Shown: piece after piece, positions 1-8,060 of the stretch | Layout of the letters: every line of letters starts with the position of its first letter | Position numbering within the stretch: position 1 is the stretch's first letter | Notes under the pieces: model-generated | The model's database searches: none | Told to the model about the DNA's origin: nothing | Seen by the model: the letters and a program-made list of their open reading frames with translations, nothing else | NCBI GenBank assembly: GCA_005879605.1 | Contig: VBKE01000021.1 | Location: forward strand, 1-37,166 | DNA: 37,166 nt | Direction of reading: 5' to 3' | Origin: Deltaproteobacteria bacterium | Lineage (GTDB): Bacteria; Desulfobacterota; Binatia; UBA9968 | Made by a program: the position numbers and the translations under genes

Positions 1-894
1 ATCGAGGAGAGATCGTTGGGCGGTATTTGGACAGTAATTCTACTAGTCATGGATTCCTGGCAAAGTAAATGTGAAGCACGACATCAAAGACGCCTAAGCA
101 ACCGGCATTGCCCAGTTTACTCGAAACTTTACGACGCGGACGGAAGGAATCAATTCTCGATCTGGCGACGTATATGATGCGACTAAGAGCCTTTGGCCGA
201 AGAAATCGATTTGGGGAAATCCTTTCGTCACCTGACGGACAGCAGATTAAAAGACAGTGACTCGACAATTTGACCAGTTGGATCGGCTTATTCTTTTTAG
301 CAGACTCGGTGAATTTCCTGCCAAAGTTTCCCGTTCCTCGTTTGTTGTTCCTGCCCAGCTAGAAACCAGAAATTTAAAACTCTACGCATAGCCCTTCGCT
401 ATAATACTTGAGCGCGCCCGGATGGAGCGGAATCTGCAGCGGACACTTTTCCGTACTGCGGCATAGATTTCTCATGTCCAACCGCTTGTCATCATCAATG
501 GGAATCACAGCTTGTCTTTCGTCGATGGTTTGCACCGCGTCACATCGCCTCCGTGTCAAAAGGTTGGCCAAAATAAACCTAGCGACTCCGGCCAACGGGC
601 GCCGGAACGTCAACCCAGCGGCCTAATTGATGTTGCAGAAATTCCCAATCGACCGAGAAAGTGTGCCATTGAAGGACTAGCACAGCTCCGGTCCGGTAAC
701 CGGCCTTGACGGGTTCATTATTTTCCGGATAACTAAGAATTTAGTCCTTCGACGAAGCACAGGACGAACCGTTAACTAGTTGAGTTCTCGTGTTGTTGAT
801 CCCGTTCGTGGTGAGCCGGTCGAGCTATGAATTGAGCTTTCACACGGTCTCTCGCGCATGAAAGGCAGGTATTTAACCTAAGGAGGCAACCTGA
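1..894. other. Gene-poor region upstream of the TPP enzyme pair
   Basis: I see no intact gene here. Open frames are all below about 90 codons, and none has a convincing ribosome binding site or protein-like composition. The only recognisable piece is a possible transporter C-terminus on the minus strand (374-613, listed separately). A short palindrome, CCGGT-A-ACCGG, lies at 693-703. The strong Shine-Dalgarno AAGGAGG at about 880-886 belongs to the gene starting at 895, so the promoter of that gene should lie in the last 200 bases; I could not pick a convincing -35/-10 pair. Confidence 0.6.
374..613 (-). pseudogene. Possible C-terminal remnant of a TAXI-type TRAP solute-binding protein
   Basis: The minus-strand frame ends with a segment reading IPLHPGALKYYSEGL just before its stop. 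This closely resembles the extreme C-terminus of TAXI-family TRAP-transporter solute receptors, which typically end with a PlHpGAlrYyrE-like motif. Upstream of about 30 matching residues the frame no longer resembles the family, and no 300-residue gene body continues to the right. I infer a decayed gene whose 5' part was lost or scrambled. The match rests on one short motif, so chance resemblance is possible. Confidence 0.35.
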
Positions 895-2682
895 ATGAGC
901 GATACGAAGCAAGGCAATCCCAACATCAAGAAATCCAATCAACGGTGGCAATCGGATGTTATCGTCGATTTGATCAAGCAGTATGGGTTCCCCTACATCT
1001 CGCTCAATCCCGGCGCCAGCTTTCGCGGGCTGCATGATTCACTGGTGAATTATGGCGAGAACCAGCCGCCGATGCTGCTCTGCAACCACGAAAAGATCGC
1101 GGTGCAGATCGCCCATGGCTATGCCAAGGCAAGCGGCAGGCCGATGATGGCCATCGTGCATGACGTGGTTGGACTTTTACATGCGCCGATGAGGATTTAT
1201 TACGCTTATATCGACCGTTGCCCCGTGTTTATCGTCGGTGCGACCGGCCCGATGGATGAAAAATACCGCCGCCCGTTCATTGACTGGATTCATACCGCCT
1301 TCGCCCAGGGCGACGTGGTGCGCAATTTCACCAAATGGGATTACCAGCCGGGCAGCATTCACGGCGTGCCGGATTCATTTGCCCGTGCCTATTCGATCAT
1401 GATGAGCGAACCGCAGGGCCCCATCTACATGTGTTACGACTCGGCAATGCAGGAAGGCCCGTTGAAAGAAGACGTGCCGCTGCCGCCGGATTCCGCGGTC
1501 AAGGTTCCGTCCCGGATCGCTCCCGAGGCGGCGGCAATCGAACAAGCGGCGGATATGCTGACTGAAGCGAGCAATCCCCTGCTGCTCACCGAATACGCGG
1601 CGCGCATGCCCATCGGCTTCGAGTCCACGGTGGAGCTTGCGGAGACTGTCGGCGCCGCGGTCTTCGATATCAACAAGCGGCTTGGCTTTCCCAATCGACA
1701 CCCGTTGAGCGTGAGCTTTCATGCCGCCGCCTTCAAAGGCGTCGATGTGGTGGCTGCCCTTGACGTTGTCGACTGGACCCGCGGTTCACACAAACTCAAC
1801 ACCCAGACGCGGGAGATCACGGTGGTGACGACACCGGACTGCAAATGGATCGATGTCGGCTTCGCCGATATCGAGATCAGCAAGTGGGCGACCGATTACA
1901 ACAAGCACCACAATTGGAATCTCCGGGTGCTGGGCGACAGCGCGCTCACGGTCCCGGCGCTGATTGCGGCTTGCCGCAAGCGTGTCGACGGCAATAAGAC
2001 CCTGGCGTCACGCATCGAGGAACGTAAAAAGGCGATCGGCGAAAGACACGCGCACCAGTGGCAAAAATGGCAGGATCAGGTGAAGGAGCAATGGAACGAG
2101 CGGCCAATGACCGAATCCCGCCTCGCCCACGAGGTATGGCAAGTCATAAAGGACGAGGATTGGGTGCTCACCGCCAACACACTGAAAGAATGGGTCCACA
2201 AGGTATGGGATTTCGACAAGCCCTACCGCCACGCGGGACGCGAGCTCGGCACCGGCACGCAGATCGGCATGTCCATCGGCGTCGCTCTGGCCCATAAAGG
2301 AAATGGCCGGCTGGTGGTCGATCTCCAGCCGGACGGCGATCTGATGTTCGACCTCGGCGCGCTCTGGATGCCGGTCAAGTATGACATCCCGATGCTGGTC
2401 GTGATGTACAACAACCGCGCCTACTACAACGACTGGGCCCATCAGATACACATGGCGCACCAGCGCGGCACCGATCCGGCCCGCGCCCATATCGGTATGG
2501 ACCTCGAAGCCCCTCCGCCCGATTTCGCCCATATCGCCAAGGGGATCGGCTGGTACGCCGAAGGGCCCATCGACAACCCTGCCGAGGTCGGCCCGGCGCT
2601 ACGCCGCTCGATAGAGCAGGTCAAGGCCGGAAAGCCTGCGCTGGTGGACACGATCGTCTGGCGGAGAGGCGAAAACGTATAG
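895..2682 (+). CDS. Thiamine diphosphate-dependent enzyme, acetolactate synthase-like (copy 1)
   Basis: This 595-residue protein has the three-part layout of the acetolactate synthase/benzoylformate decarboxylase superfamily: an N-terminal PYR domain (about 15-185), a central domain (about 205-365) and a C-terminal PP domain (about 405-590). Glu66, in a NHEKIAVQIAHGYA context, matches the catalytic Glu that activates the cofactor. The diphosphate/Mg motif is at 479-507, beginning PDGD and ending NN506-507; the usual GDG is therefore PDG. The start is fixed by AAGGAGG 8 bases upstream. A paralogue of the same length follows 151 bp downstream, so the two products may act together. Substrate is unknown; decarboxylation or carboligation of a 2-oxo acid is the family expectation. 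TPP binding is well supported, the exact reaction is not. Confidence 0.85.
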   Translation: MSDTKQGNPNIKKSNQRWQSDVIVDLIKQYGFPYISLNPGASFRGLHDSLVNYGENQPPMLLCNHEKIAVQIAHGYAKASGRPMMAIVHDVVGLLHAPMRIYYAYIDRCPVFIVGATGPMDEKYRRPFIDWIHTAFAQGDVVRNFTKWDYQPGSIHGVPDSFARAYSIMMSEPQGPIYMCYDSAMQEGPLKEDVPLPPDSAVKVPSRIAPEAAAIEQAADMLTEASNPLLLTEYAARMPIGFESTVELAETVGAAVFDINKRLGFPNRHPLSVSFHAAAFKGVDVVAALDVVDWTRGSHKLNTQTREITVVTTPDCKWIDVGFADIEISKWATDYNKHHNWNLRVLGDSALTVPALIAACRKRVDGNKTLASRIEERKKAIGERHAHQWQKWQDQVKEQWNERPMTESRLAHEVWQVIKDEDWVLTANTLKEWVHKVWDFDKPYRHAGRELGTGTQIGMSIGVALAHKGNGRLVVDLQPDGDLMFDLGALWMPVKYDIPMLVVMYNNRAYYNDWAHQIHMAHQRGTDPARAHIGMDLEAPPPDFAHIAKGIGWYAEGPIDNPAEVGPALRRSIEQVKAGKPALVDTIVWRRGENV

Positions 2683-2699
2683 GAGGATGCAAATAAAGT

Positions 2700-2815
2700 C
2701 TAACCACGAGGGGCACTAAGAGCACGAAGGAAGAAAAAGGTTCACCACAAAGGAACGCAAAGATCTCAAAGAAAATTTCTTCATGGCCTTCGCGTTCGTG
2801 GCGATAGAAAGGATG
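2700..2815. repeat. Degenerate CCACGAAG-type intergenic repeat with inverted halves
   Basis: The gap between the two TPP genes holds repeated variants of a CACGAAGG unit (CCACGAGGGGCACTAAG, GAGCACGAAGG, CCACAAAGGAACGCAAAG). It closes with the reverse-complement version CTTCGCGTTCGTGG, so the stretch can fold as an imperfect long hairpin. Such CCACGAAGG(A)CACGAAG tracts are scattered between genes in many environmental genomes. The upstream extension of the next reading frame (2783-2833) is simply this repeat read as protein, which argues for the internal start at 2834. Confidence 0.55.
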
Positions 2816-2833
2816 ACTAAGGAGGAAAGCTAC

Positions 2834-4621
2834 ATGGCAAAGCCAGCTTCAAAAGTAGAAACCATCAAAAAATCCGATCGGCGATGGCAATCGGACATCA
2901 TCGTCGACATGATCAAACGCTACGGGTTCGAATACATCGCGCTCAATCCTGGCGCCAGCTATCGAGGGCTGCATGATTCGCTGGTGAACTACGGCGAGAA
3001 CGATCCACCGATGCTGCTATGCCAGCACGAAAAAATCGCCGTACAGATCGCCCACGGCTACGCGCGCGCCACCGGCAAGCCGATGATCGCCATCGTGCAC
3101 GACCTCGTCGGACTGCTGCATGCGCCGATGGGCATTTACTACGCCTATCTCGATCGCGCGCCGGTTTTTATCATCGGCGCCACCGGGCCGATGGCCGAGC
3201 CCAAGCGCCGCCCATTCATCGACTGGATTCACACTGCAAATGGCCAAGGCGAAGCGATCCGCAATTTTGTCAAATGGGATTACCAGCCGACCAGTGTTGA
3301 CGGCGTGCCGGGCGCCTTCGCTCGTGCCTACTCGGTCATGATGAGCGCGCGCCAAGGCCCGATCTATATGTGCTACGACGCCGGTCTCCAGGAAGCGCAG
3401 CTCGATCACGACGTGGAGATGCCGCCGGCTGATGCCGTTACCGCTCCGGCGCCGATGAGCCCGGACCCTGCGTCGTTGGAGAAGGCCGCCGACACTTTAG
3501 GCGCCGCCAATCGGGTAGCGATAATCGCCGATTTCGCCGCCCGCCCGCCGCATGGCTGGAATCACGTCGTCGAGCTGGCGGAAACGCTAGGCGCCTCGGT
3601 GTGGGACGTGGGCTCCCGGCTCAATTTCCCCAGTGATCATCCGCTCAACCTCACCATGGACCCTGACGGCTGCTATAAAGACGTCGACGTCGTGCTCACC
3701 CTCGACATTGCCGACTTCGAAAAACCGACTCACGTGCGCGACATTGCCACGCGCACCGTCGTCAGCAAGATCCAGGCGAATGCAACCTGGATCGATATCG
3801 GCTTCACCGACATCGAGATCAGCAAATGGTCGATGGACTACGCCCGGCCGTTCTACGCGCAACAGCGCATGACCGCGGACGTGGTCACAACGGCGCCGCA
3901 ACTAACCAAACTCCTGAAGGAGCGAATCGCCAAGACCCCAGGGCTCGCCGAGAAGATCGCCAAGCGCAAAGAGGAGATCGGCAAACGCCATACGGAAAAC
4001 CGTGCCAAATGGCGCAAGCAGGCCGAGGAGCGCTGGGATGCCAAACCGATGACCGTACCGCGCCTGGCACTCGAAGTATGGGACGCGATCAAAGGAAAAA
4101 ACTGGGTCCTCACCACGGGGGACCTGGGCAGCTGGGGAAAGAAGCTTTGGAACTTCGACCGGCCCTATTGCCACGCTGGACGCGAGCTCGGCACCGGCAC
4201 CCAGATCGGCTTGTCCTTGGGCGTCGCTTTAGCGAATAAAGACACCGGTCGCCTCGTCGTCGACCTTCAACCGGACGGCGATCTGATGTTCGACGCCGGC
4301 TCGCTCTGGGTCGCGGCGAAGTACAAAATCCCAATGCTCGTTGTCATGTTCAACAATCGCGCCTATTACAACGACTGGAATCATCAGCTCGTCCTCGCCA
4401 GAACCCGCGGCACCGATCCGGGCCGCGCGCACATCGGCATGGACCTCTTCGGCCCCGATCCCGATTTCGCTGGACTCGCCCGCTCGATGGGCTGGTACGG
4501 CGAAGGACCGTTCGAGAACGCCGACGACCTCAAGCCAGCGCTCAAACGCGCCATCGAGCAAGTCGAACAAGGTAAACCCGCTCTCATCGACGCCGTCTGC
4601 GACCGCCGCAATCACGGATGA
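2834..4621 (+). CDS. Thiamine diphosphate-dependent enzyme, acetolactate synthase-like (copy 2)
   Basis: This 595-residue paralogue is nearly colinear with the gene before it, with similarity strongest in the first 180 and last 190 residues. Glu66 (QHEKIAVQIAHGYA) is the expected cofactor-activating Glu. The diphosphate motif starts PDGD at 480 and ends with NN507-508, with the same Pro-for-Gly change as copy 1. The central domain diverges most, as expected if the copies have specialised. I chose the ATG at 2834 because GGAGG lies about 8 bases upstream and the longer frame runs through a dispersed repeat. The copies could form a hetero-oligomer or handle related substrates; the sequence does not decide between these. 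A strong hairpin follows 15 bases after the stop. Confidence 0.85.
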   Translation: MAKPASKVETIKKSDRRWQSDIIVDMIKRYGFEYIALNPGASYRGLHDSLVNYGENDPPMLLCQHEKIAVQIAHGYARATGKPMIAIVHDLVGLLHAPMGIYYAYLDRAPVFIIGATGPMAEPKRRPFIDWIHTANGQGEAIRNFVKWDYQPTSVDGVPGAFARAYSVMMSARQGPIYMCYDAGLQEAQLDHDVEMPPADAVTAPAPMSPDPASLEKAADTLGAANRVAIIADFAARPPHGWNHVVELAETLGASVWDVGSRLNFPSDHPLNLTMDPDGCYKDVDVVLTLDIADFEKPTHVRDIATRTVVSKIQANATWIDIGFTDIEISKWSMDYARPFYAQQRMTADVVTTAPQLTKLLKERIAKTPGLAEKIAKRKEEIGKRHTENRAKWRKQAEERWDAKPMTVPRLALEVWDAIKGKNWVLTTGDLGSWGKKLWNFDRPYCHAGRELGTGTQIGLSLGVALANKDTGRLVVDLQPDGDLMFDAGSLWVAAKYKIPMLVVMFNNRAYYNDWNHQLVLARTRGTDPGRAHIGMDLFGPDPDFAGLARSMGWYGEGPFENADDLKPALKRAIEQVEQGKPALIDAVCDRRNHG

Positions 4622-4636
4622 CACCTATGACCAATC

Positions 4637-4660
4637 CCCGCGGCCTTGCGCGGCCGCGGG
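4637..4660 (+). terminator. GC-rich hairpin after the TPP enzyme pair
   Basis: CCCGCGGCC (4637-4645) pairs perfectly with GGCCGCGGG (4652-4660) across a six-base loop, giving a 9-bp stem beginning 15 bases after the stop of the second TPP gene. The downstream T tract is weak (TATTTT at 4671-4676), so this is a probable rather than textbook intrinsic terminator. Confidence 0.6.
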
Positions 4661-4815
4661 AATTCCCCGCTATTTTGGCAATATTCCGTGCCGGCTTCGG
4701 CTTGAGGTTAGCCGATCATGTGGACTATTATAGCTATGTTAATCGCTATGGTTTTTAACCAGCCTAGATGAAGACGGTGCAGCGGTCACCGAATAAATGA
4801 CGAGGAGCTGCGGTT

Positions 4816-5628
4816 ATGATTCAAGACGTGACTGTTGATATTCCCTACACTGTGGAGACGGGCGAACAGCTCGTGAACGAGACGTTTGGCCCGAACAATA
4901 TTCGCCGGCGTAGGTCGGGAGCACACGAGTTGAAGCAGATGACGGTCCGTAACGGTCGGCTGCTCGCCGATCGGCTTTCACTGGACGAGCAGGGTTTTGT
5001 TTTCGTCGAGCACGAGACGAAGGTCGTGGACTTCTTCGACGCCCTACAGTTGGAGTCGGTGTACTACCCGGAGGTCGAGGAGTTGATCAAGGGCGCGTCG
5101 GGGGCTTCTCGCGTGGTAATCTTCGATCACACGCTGCGCTCGGGCAACGAGGCGGAGCGGGAAGCGAAGCTCATCCGCGAACCGGTGCTCTCGGCGCACA
5201 ACGATTATACGGAATGGTCTGGACCACACCGGGTGCGCGAGATTCTCCCCGATGAGGCCGAGGCGTTGCTCGCGCACCGCTTCGCGATCGTTCAGGTGTG
5301 GCGGGCAATCAATCAGCCGATCCAATCAAATCCCCTAGCGGTTGCCGACGCCAAGAGCGTCGCGATGGACGATTTTCTCGTGGCGGAGCGCCGCTACCCG
5401 CACCGGGTGGGGCAGACCTATCGGTTGAAGTACAATTCCAATCACCGTTGGTTTTACTTTCCCGAGATGCGACGCGACGAGGCCCTGGTGTTCAAGGTGT
5501 ACGATTCGGAAAAGGACGGCCGAGCCCGGTTCACGCCTCACACATCGTTCGAGGACCCCGCGTCCCCGCCCAACGCGCCACCACGGCAGAGCATCGAGGT
5601 ACGAGCTTTCGCGTTTTTCACATCCTAA
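4816..5628 (+). CDS. CmcJ/NvfI/GA4-desaturase-like oxygenase family protein
   Basis: The 270-residue protein resembles the CmcJ/NvfI/GA4-desaturase (AsaB) family, named from cephamycin 7-alpha-methoxylation and fungal pathways. Typical segments are HNDYTEWSG (His128-x-Asp130), RFAIVQVWRAI (155-165), a YNSNHRWFYFPEMRRDEAL block (206-224) and PHTSFEDP (241-248). His128, Asp130 and His242 would suit a 2-His-1-carboxylate iron site, with Arg257 or Arg263 placed for a 2-oxoacid; that assignment is by analogy. The start has GAGGAG 8-13 bases upstream. Length is normal for the family. It lies about 200 bp after the TPP genes, on the same strand but beyond a hairpin, so co-transcription is uncertain. 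Substrate unknown. Confidence 0.75.
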   Translation: MIQDVTVDIPYTVETGEQLVNETFGPNNIRRRRSGAHELKQMTVRNGRLLADRLSLDEQGFVFVEHETKVVDFFDALQLESVYYPEVEELIKGASGASRVVIFDHTLRSGNEAEREAKLIREPVLSAHNDYTEWSGPHRVREILPDEAEALLAHRFAIVQVWRAINQPIQSNPLAVADAKSVAMDDFLVAERRYPHRVGQTYRLKYNSNHRWFYFPEMRRDEALVFKVYDSEKDGRARFTPHTSFEDPASPPNAPPRQSIEVRAFAFFTS

Positions 5629-5629
5629 T

Positions 5630-5908
5630 TTGAAGAAGACCGGCTCTCCTCTTCACGGGTACCTCCTCCGAGCTTGTTCCACTTTGGCAAAGAAGCGCCA
5701 TCGCGGTGCTGCTTTCTCTCGGCATATTGACAACAAGTTTCTTGAATGCGCTCTCGCCGGAAGGGTAACCATCTACGGAGACAAGGACCTACTGTCTATT
5801 GGAGGCCCGGTAACTGTTGATCGCACTAATCTTGCGATTCTCGATACCTCGGTCTACTTCCACAACCTGAGGTCCGGGCGCTTCAAAGTGAAAGGAGAAA
5901 TTTTATGA
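5630..5908 (+). pseudogene. Decayed C-terminal fragment of a PIN-domain (VapC-like) protein
   Basis: About residues 33-80 of this 92-codon frame read like the end of COG1569-type PIN-domain toxins: DNKFLECALAG, then GDKDLLSIG, then an ILDTSVYF stretch where intact proteins have a P-x-x-FL end. Between the first two motifs about two residues of the usual ADYIV segment are missing or altered. The N-terminal half of a PIN domain, with its first acidic residues, is absent; the first 30 codons look unrelated. No antitoxin gene is visible. I call it a remnant, not a functional toxin. The frame's last bases overlap the ATG of the next gene (ATGA), which may be coincidence. Confidence 0.5.
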
Positions 5909-6987
5909 TCCTGCTGCTCGGTCCGGAAGATATGAATGGTCTTGTGACGATCAAGGAAGCCGTGGACGCGATGGAGCAAGGATTAAAGGATTGGGCCAAC
6001 AACCCTGAGTTGGCCGCGTTGCGCCGCCGCGTGCACGCGCCATCGGGCGCGCGCGTGACCGTCCATCAAGGTGCTCCCGCATCGGCCGGCGTTACCGGTT
6101 TGCTAACCCATTGCGAGCAGGTCGTGATCCATCCTGAAGGTTATCAAACCTATTCCGTGCGAGGCCGACCCGTGCGGGTCATCTACAATGCGAACAATTC
6201 GGAGTTGCTTGCGATCACCATCGGAGAGGTCAGAGTGCAGGAGCTTCCCGAAGTCAATAATGTCGCAGTGGTGCCGACTGCCTGCGCCACGGCGGTGGGA
6301 GTGAAATGGTTGGCCCGGAAAAATTCCCGCCGGATTGGGATTCTCGGTTCGCGCGGACAGGCGAAGTGTCAGCTGGCCGCTTGCAAAGCCATTCTTCCGA
6401 CTCTGGAGGAGGCAAGGGTTTATAGCCCGACTCCGGAAAATCGCACGAGGTTCGCTGCGGAAATGACGGAACTCCTCGATATGGAAGTCCGGCCCGTGAC
6501 GAGCGCGCGGGAAGCGGTCAAGAACGCGGATGTTCTTATTTCCGTGACCAACTCCAACGTTCCCACGTTTGACGGAAACTGGTTGGCGCCGGGCGTCCAT
6601 CTCTGTTCGATCGTCTCGAGCAACATCGGCCTCAAGCGCGGCGGGTTTGTCAAGCAGATGCGCCGCGAAGTGGACGACACGACACTCAGGCGCGCTGATA
6701 TCATTGTCTGCAATTCCAAGGACCAGGAAAAGTTGGACGAGCCCGCCGTTTTGTGGGAACCGATTCAGCGGGGCGTCATCTCGTGGGACAAAGTGTGGGA
6801 CTTTCAAGAACTGCTCTCGGGAAAAGTTGCCGGCAGAACCAGCGATCAACAGATCAGTTTTTTCAAGAACAATGCTTTCTGGGGCGTGGGCGATCAGGTC
6901 ATCGGCGCGTTGCTATACCGTCGCGCTCTGGAGCGGGGCCTAGGCACTCAATTGCCGATCGATGGGGCAGAATACCGCGAGCGGTAG
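5905..6987 (+). CDS. Ornithine cyclodeaminase/mu-crystallin family protein
   Basis: This 360-residue protein fits the OCD/mu-crystallin family of NAD(P)-dependent enzymes acting on amino or imino acids. A Rossmann-type loop is visible at IGILGSRGQAKCQLAA (144-159). Other family-like segments are ARVYSPTPENR (170-180), the NADVLISVTNS stretch after it and WLAPGVHL. Members include ornithine and arginine cyclodeaminases, alanine dehydrogenase, ketimine reductases and siderophore-precursor enzymes, so substrate cannot be read from the family. The start is supported by AAAGGAG spaced 7 bases from ATG. It follows the CmcJ-like gene and PIN remnant on the same strand. The loop is GSRGQA rather than the more usual GxGxQA, a modest deviation. 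Confidence 0.8.
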   Translation: MILLLGPEDMNGLVTIKEAVDAMEQGLKDWANNPELAALRRRVHAPSGARVTVHQGAPASAGVTGLLTHCEQVVIHPEGYQTYSVRGRPVRVIYNANNSELLAITIGEVRVQELPEVNNVAVVPTACATAVGVKWLARKNSRRIGILGSRGQAKCQLAACKAILPTLEEARVYSPTPENRTRFAAEMTELLDMEVRPVTSAREAVKNADVLISVTNSNVPTFDGNWLAPGVHLCSIVSSNIGLKRGGFVKQMRREVDDTTLRRADIIVCNSKDQEKLDEPAVLWEPIQRGVISWDKVWDFQELLSGKVAGRTSDQQISFFKNNAFWGVGDQVIGALLYRRALERGLGTQLPIDGAEYRER

Positions 6988-7006
6988 GAGGAAGCGAATA
7001 GCACAA

Positions 7007-7030
7007 CGCGGGAGATAGCCAGCTCTCGCG
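7007..7030 (+). terminator. Hairpin after the OCD-family gene
   Basis: CGCGGGAG (7007-7014) pairs with CTCTCGCG (7023-7030), eight pairs with one G-U, over an eight-base loop, 20 bases after the stop codon. There is no T run after it, so it may act as a factor-dependent or 3'-protecting structure. Confidence 0.4.
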
Positions 7031-7058
7031 TGCACCCGCCCGCTCGGTTGGGTTGACG

Positions 7059-7082
7059 CCGAAATCTTGTTGCGAATTTCGG
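7059..7082. terminator. Hairpin between convergent genes
   Basis: CCGAAAT (7059-7065) and ATTTCGG (7076-7082) form a perfect 7-bp stem with a ten-base loop, 11 bases beyond the stop of the minus-strand gene that ends at 7093. Position between two converging genes suggests a termination role. No T tract is present. Confidence 0.35.
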
Positions 7083-7092
7083 AGACATCACA

Positions 7093-7674
7093 CTAGACCT
7101 TTCCCTGGGATCTCAGATATTCGATTCTCTGTCTGACAATTTCCCCAACATCCGAGCTAGGGAGATTGTCGGGAACTTGAAGTGCTTCGGCGCCAAGCTG
7201 CGATAGTCTTTCGTTGAGCCCGTGAAGGCCGGATCGGATGCGCTCGTAATCTTGGAGGTATTGCCGGCAAGCCAGAATATTGTCGTCGATTTCCTCAAGG
7301 CACTTGTTGAGTTTTCGACTCTCTTGGCTAAACGACTGCCGCAGGTGGTCTACGTTGGCCTGAATAATTTGTTCCTCCACGGGCCGTATCTGCTTGGCAA
7401 TTTCGTTTTTCATGTCTTGAAGCGCTAGCAGTAGACGCTCAAATGATTCTTCCTCTCTCATGAGATCCTCCGGTATTTGTATTCTTGGCTCTTTCATCGC
7501 CATATAATTTTGAGCGAGTGACTCTGACACTCTTTTTTGGACAATCGACAATGCCGACTTTGTATCGCGGATTTTTTCCTCAATCCTTGCTTCATCTGCC
7601 AGCAATTTTGCCAGTTTTTGAATCGCCGTGGGTACAGGCATCATTGCGTCCTCTCGATCATCACTCGGCTCCAT
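7093..7674 (-). CDS. Coiled-coil protein of unknown function
   Basis: I do not recognise a family. From the chosen start the protein has 193 residues and is almost entirely charged, heptad-like helix: LAKLLADEARIEEKI, then KNEIAKQIRPVEEQIIQAN, then a long segment ending DYERIRSGLHGLNERLSQL. There is no signal peptide or membrane segment and it contains only two Cys. The start at 7674 is supported by AGGAG about ten bases upstream; ATGs at 7644 and 7641 behind GAGAGGA are an alternative. The frame stays open to 7824, but those 50 extra residues look unlike the rest. It stands alone, converging on the OCD-family gene. A structural or scaffold role is only a guess. Confidence 0.6.
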   Translation of the reverse strand: MEPSDDREDAMMPVPTAIQKLAKLLADEARIEEKIRDTKSALSIVQKRVSESLAQNYMAMKEPRIQIPEDLMREEESFERLLLALQDMKNEIAKQIRPVEEQIIQANVDHLRQSFSQESRKLNKCLEEIDDNILACRQYLQDYERIRSGLHGLNERLSQLGAEALQVPDNLPSSDVGEIVRQRIEYLRSQGKV

Positions 7675-8060
7675 CGCGTGAACGCTCCTAGAAATAGATA
7701 AGTTTTTTGTATCCAGTCCGAACCCAAACTGCAAGTGCTTTTTACATGCGAGAGGGTGGCGCCATTTTTGTTGAGGCCGGAGATATGCTAAGCCACCCGG
7801 CGCTTCGACACTATGGAGATGCACTTAAATGAGAAAAGATCTACGAGGCGAATAAGGAGAGAACGGAGAATCCGGATTATAGTTACGTTGGGCAGACGAT
7901 CATCATCCCCTCCTGATGATCCGGTACGTGTTCAATTCAGAGGCGATACTATTTGGAGCCCTGATGTCTTTATCGTCGGAGCGACGTGTGGTTCACCACG
8001 CTCGGAGGATGACTAATGACTGCGTGTATTAAATGATCGGGGACAGGATTCGAGCCACGT
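7675..8060. other. Intergenic stretch with small palindromes
   Basis: No gene is visible. It holds a perfect ten-base palindrome AATCCGGATT (7869-7878) and a 7-bp inverted repeat, GATCATC (7898-7904) with GATGATC (7915-7921). GGGGACAG (8039-8046) can pair with CTGTCTCC (8065-8072) at the very end of the TPR gene. Both flanking genes are on the minus strand, so the right end probably holds the terminator of the TPR gene and the left end the promoter of the coiled-coil gene. Confidence 0.4.

Noticed and set aside
2783..2833. Longer N-terminus for the second TPP enzyme
   Set aside because: The extra codons are a dispersed repeat, and a good ribosome site precedes ATG 2834 where similarity to copy 1 begins.
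8041..8060. tRNA-like GGATTCGAGCC near 8047
   Set aside because: It recalls a T-arm, but no acceptor stem, anticodon arm or matching length can be built around it.
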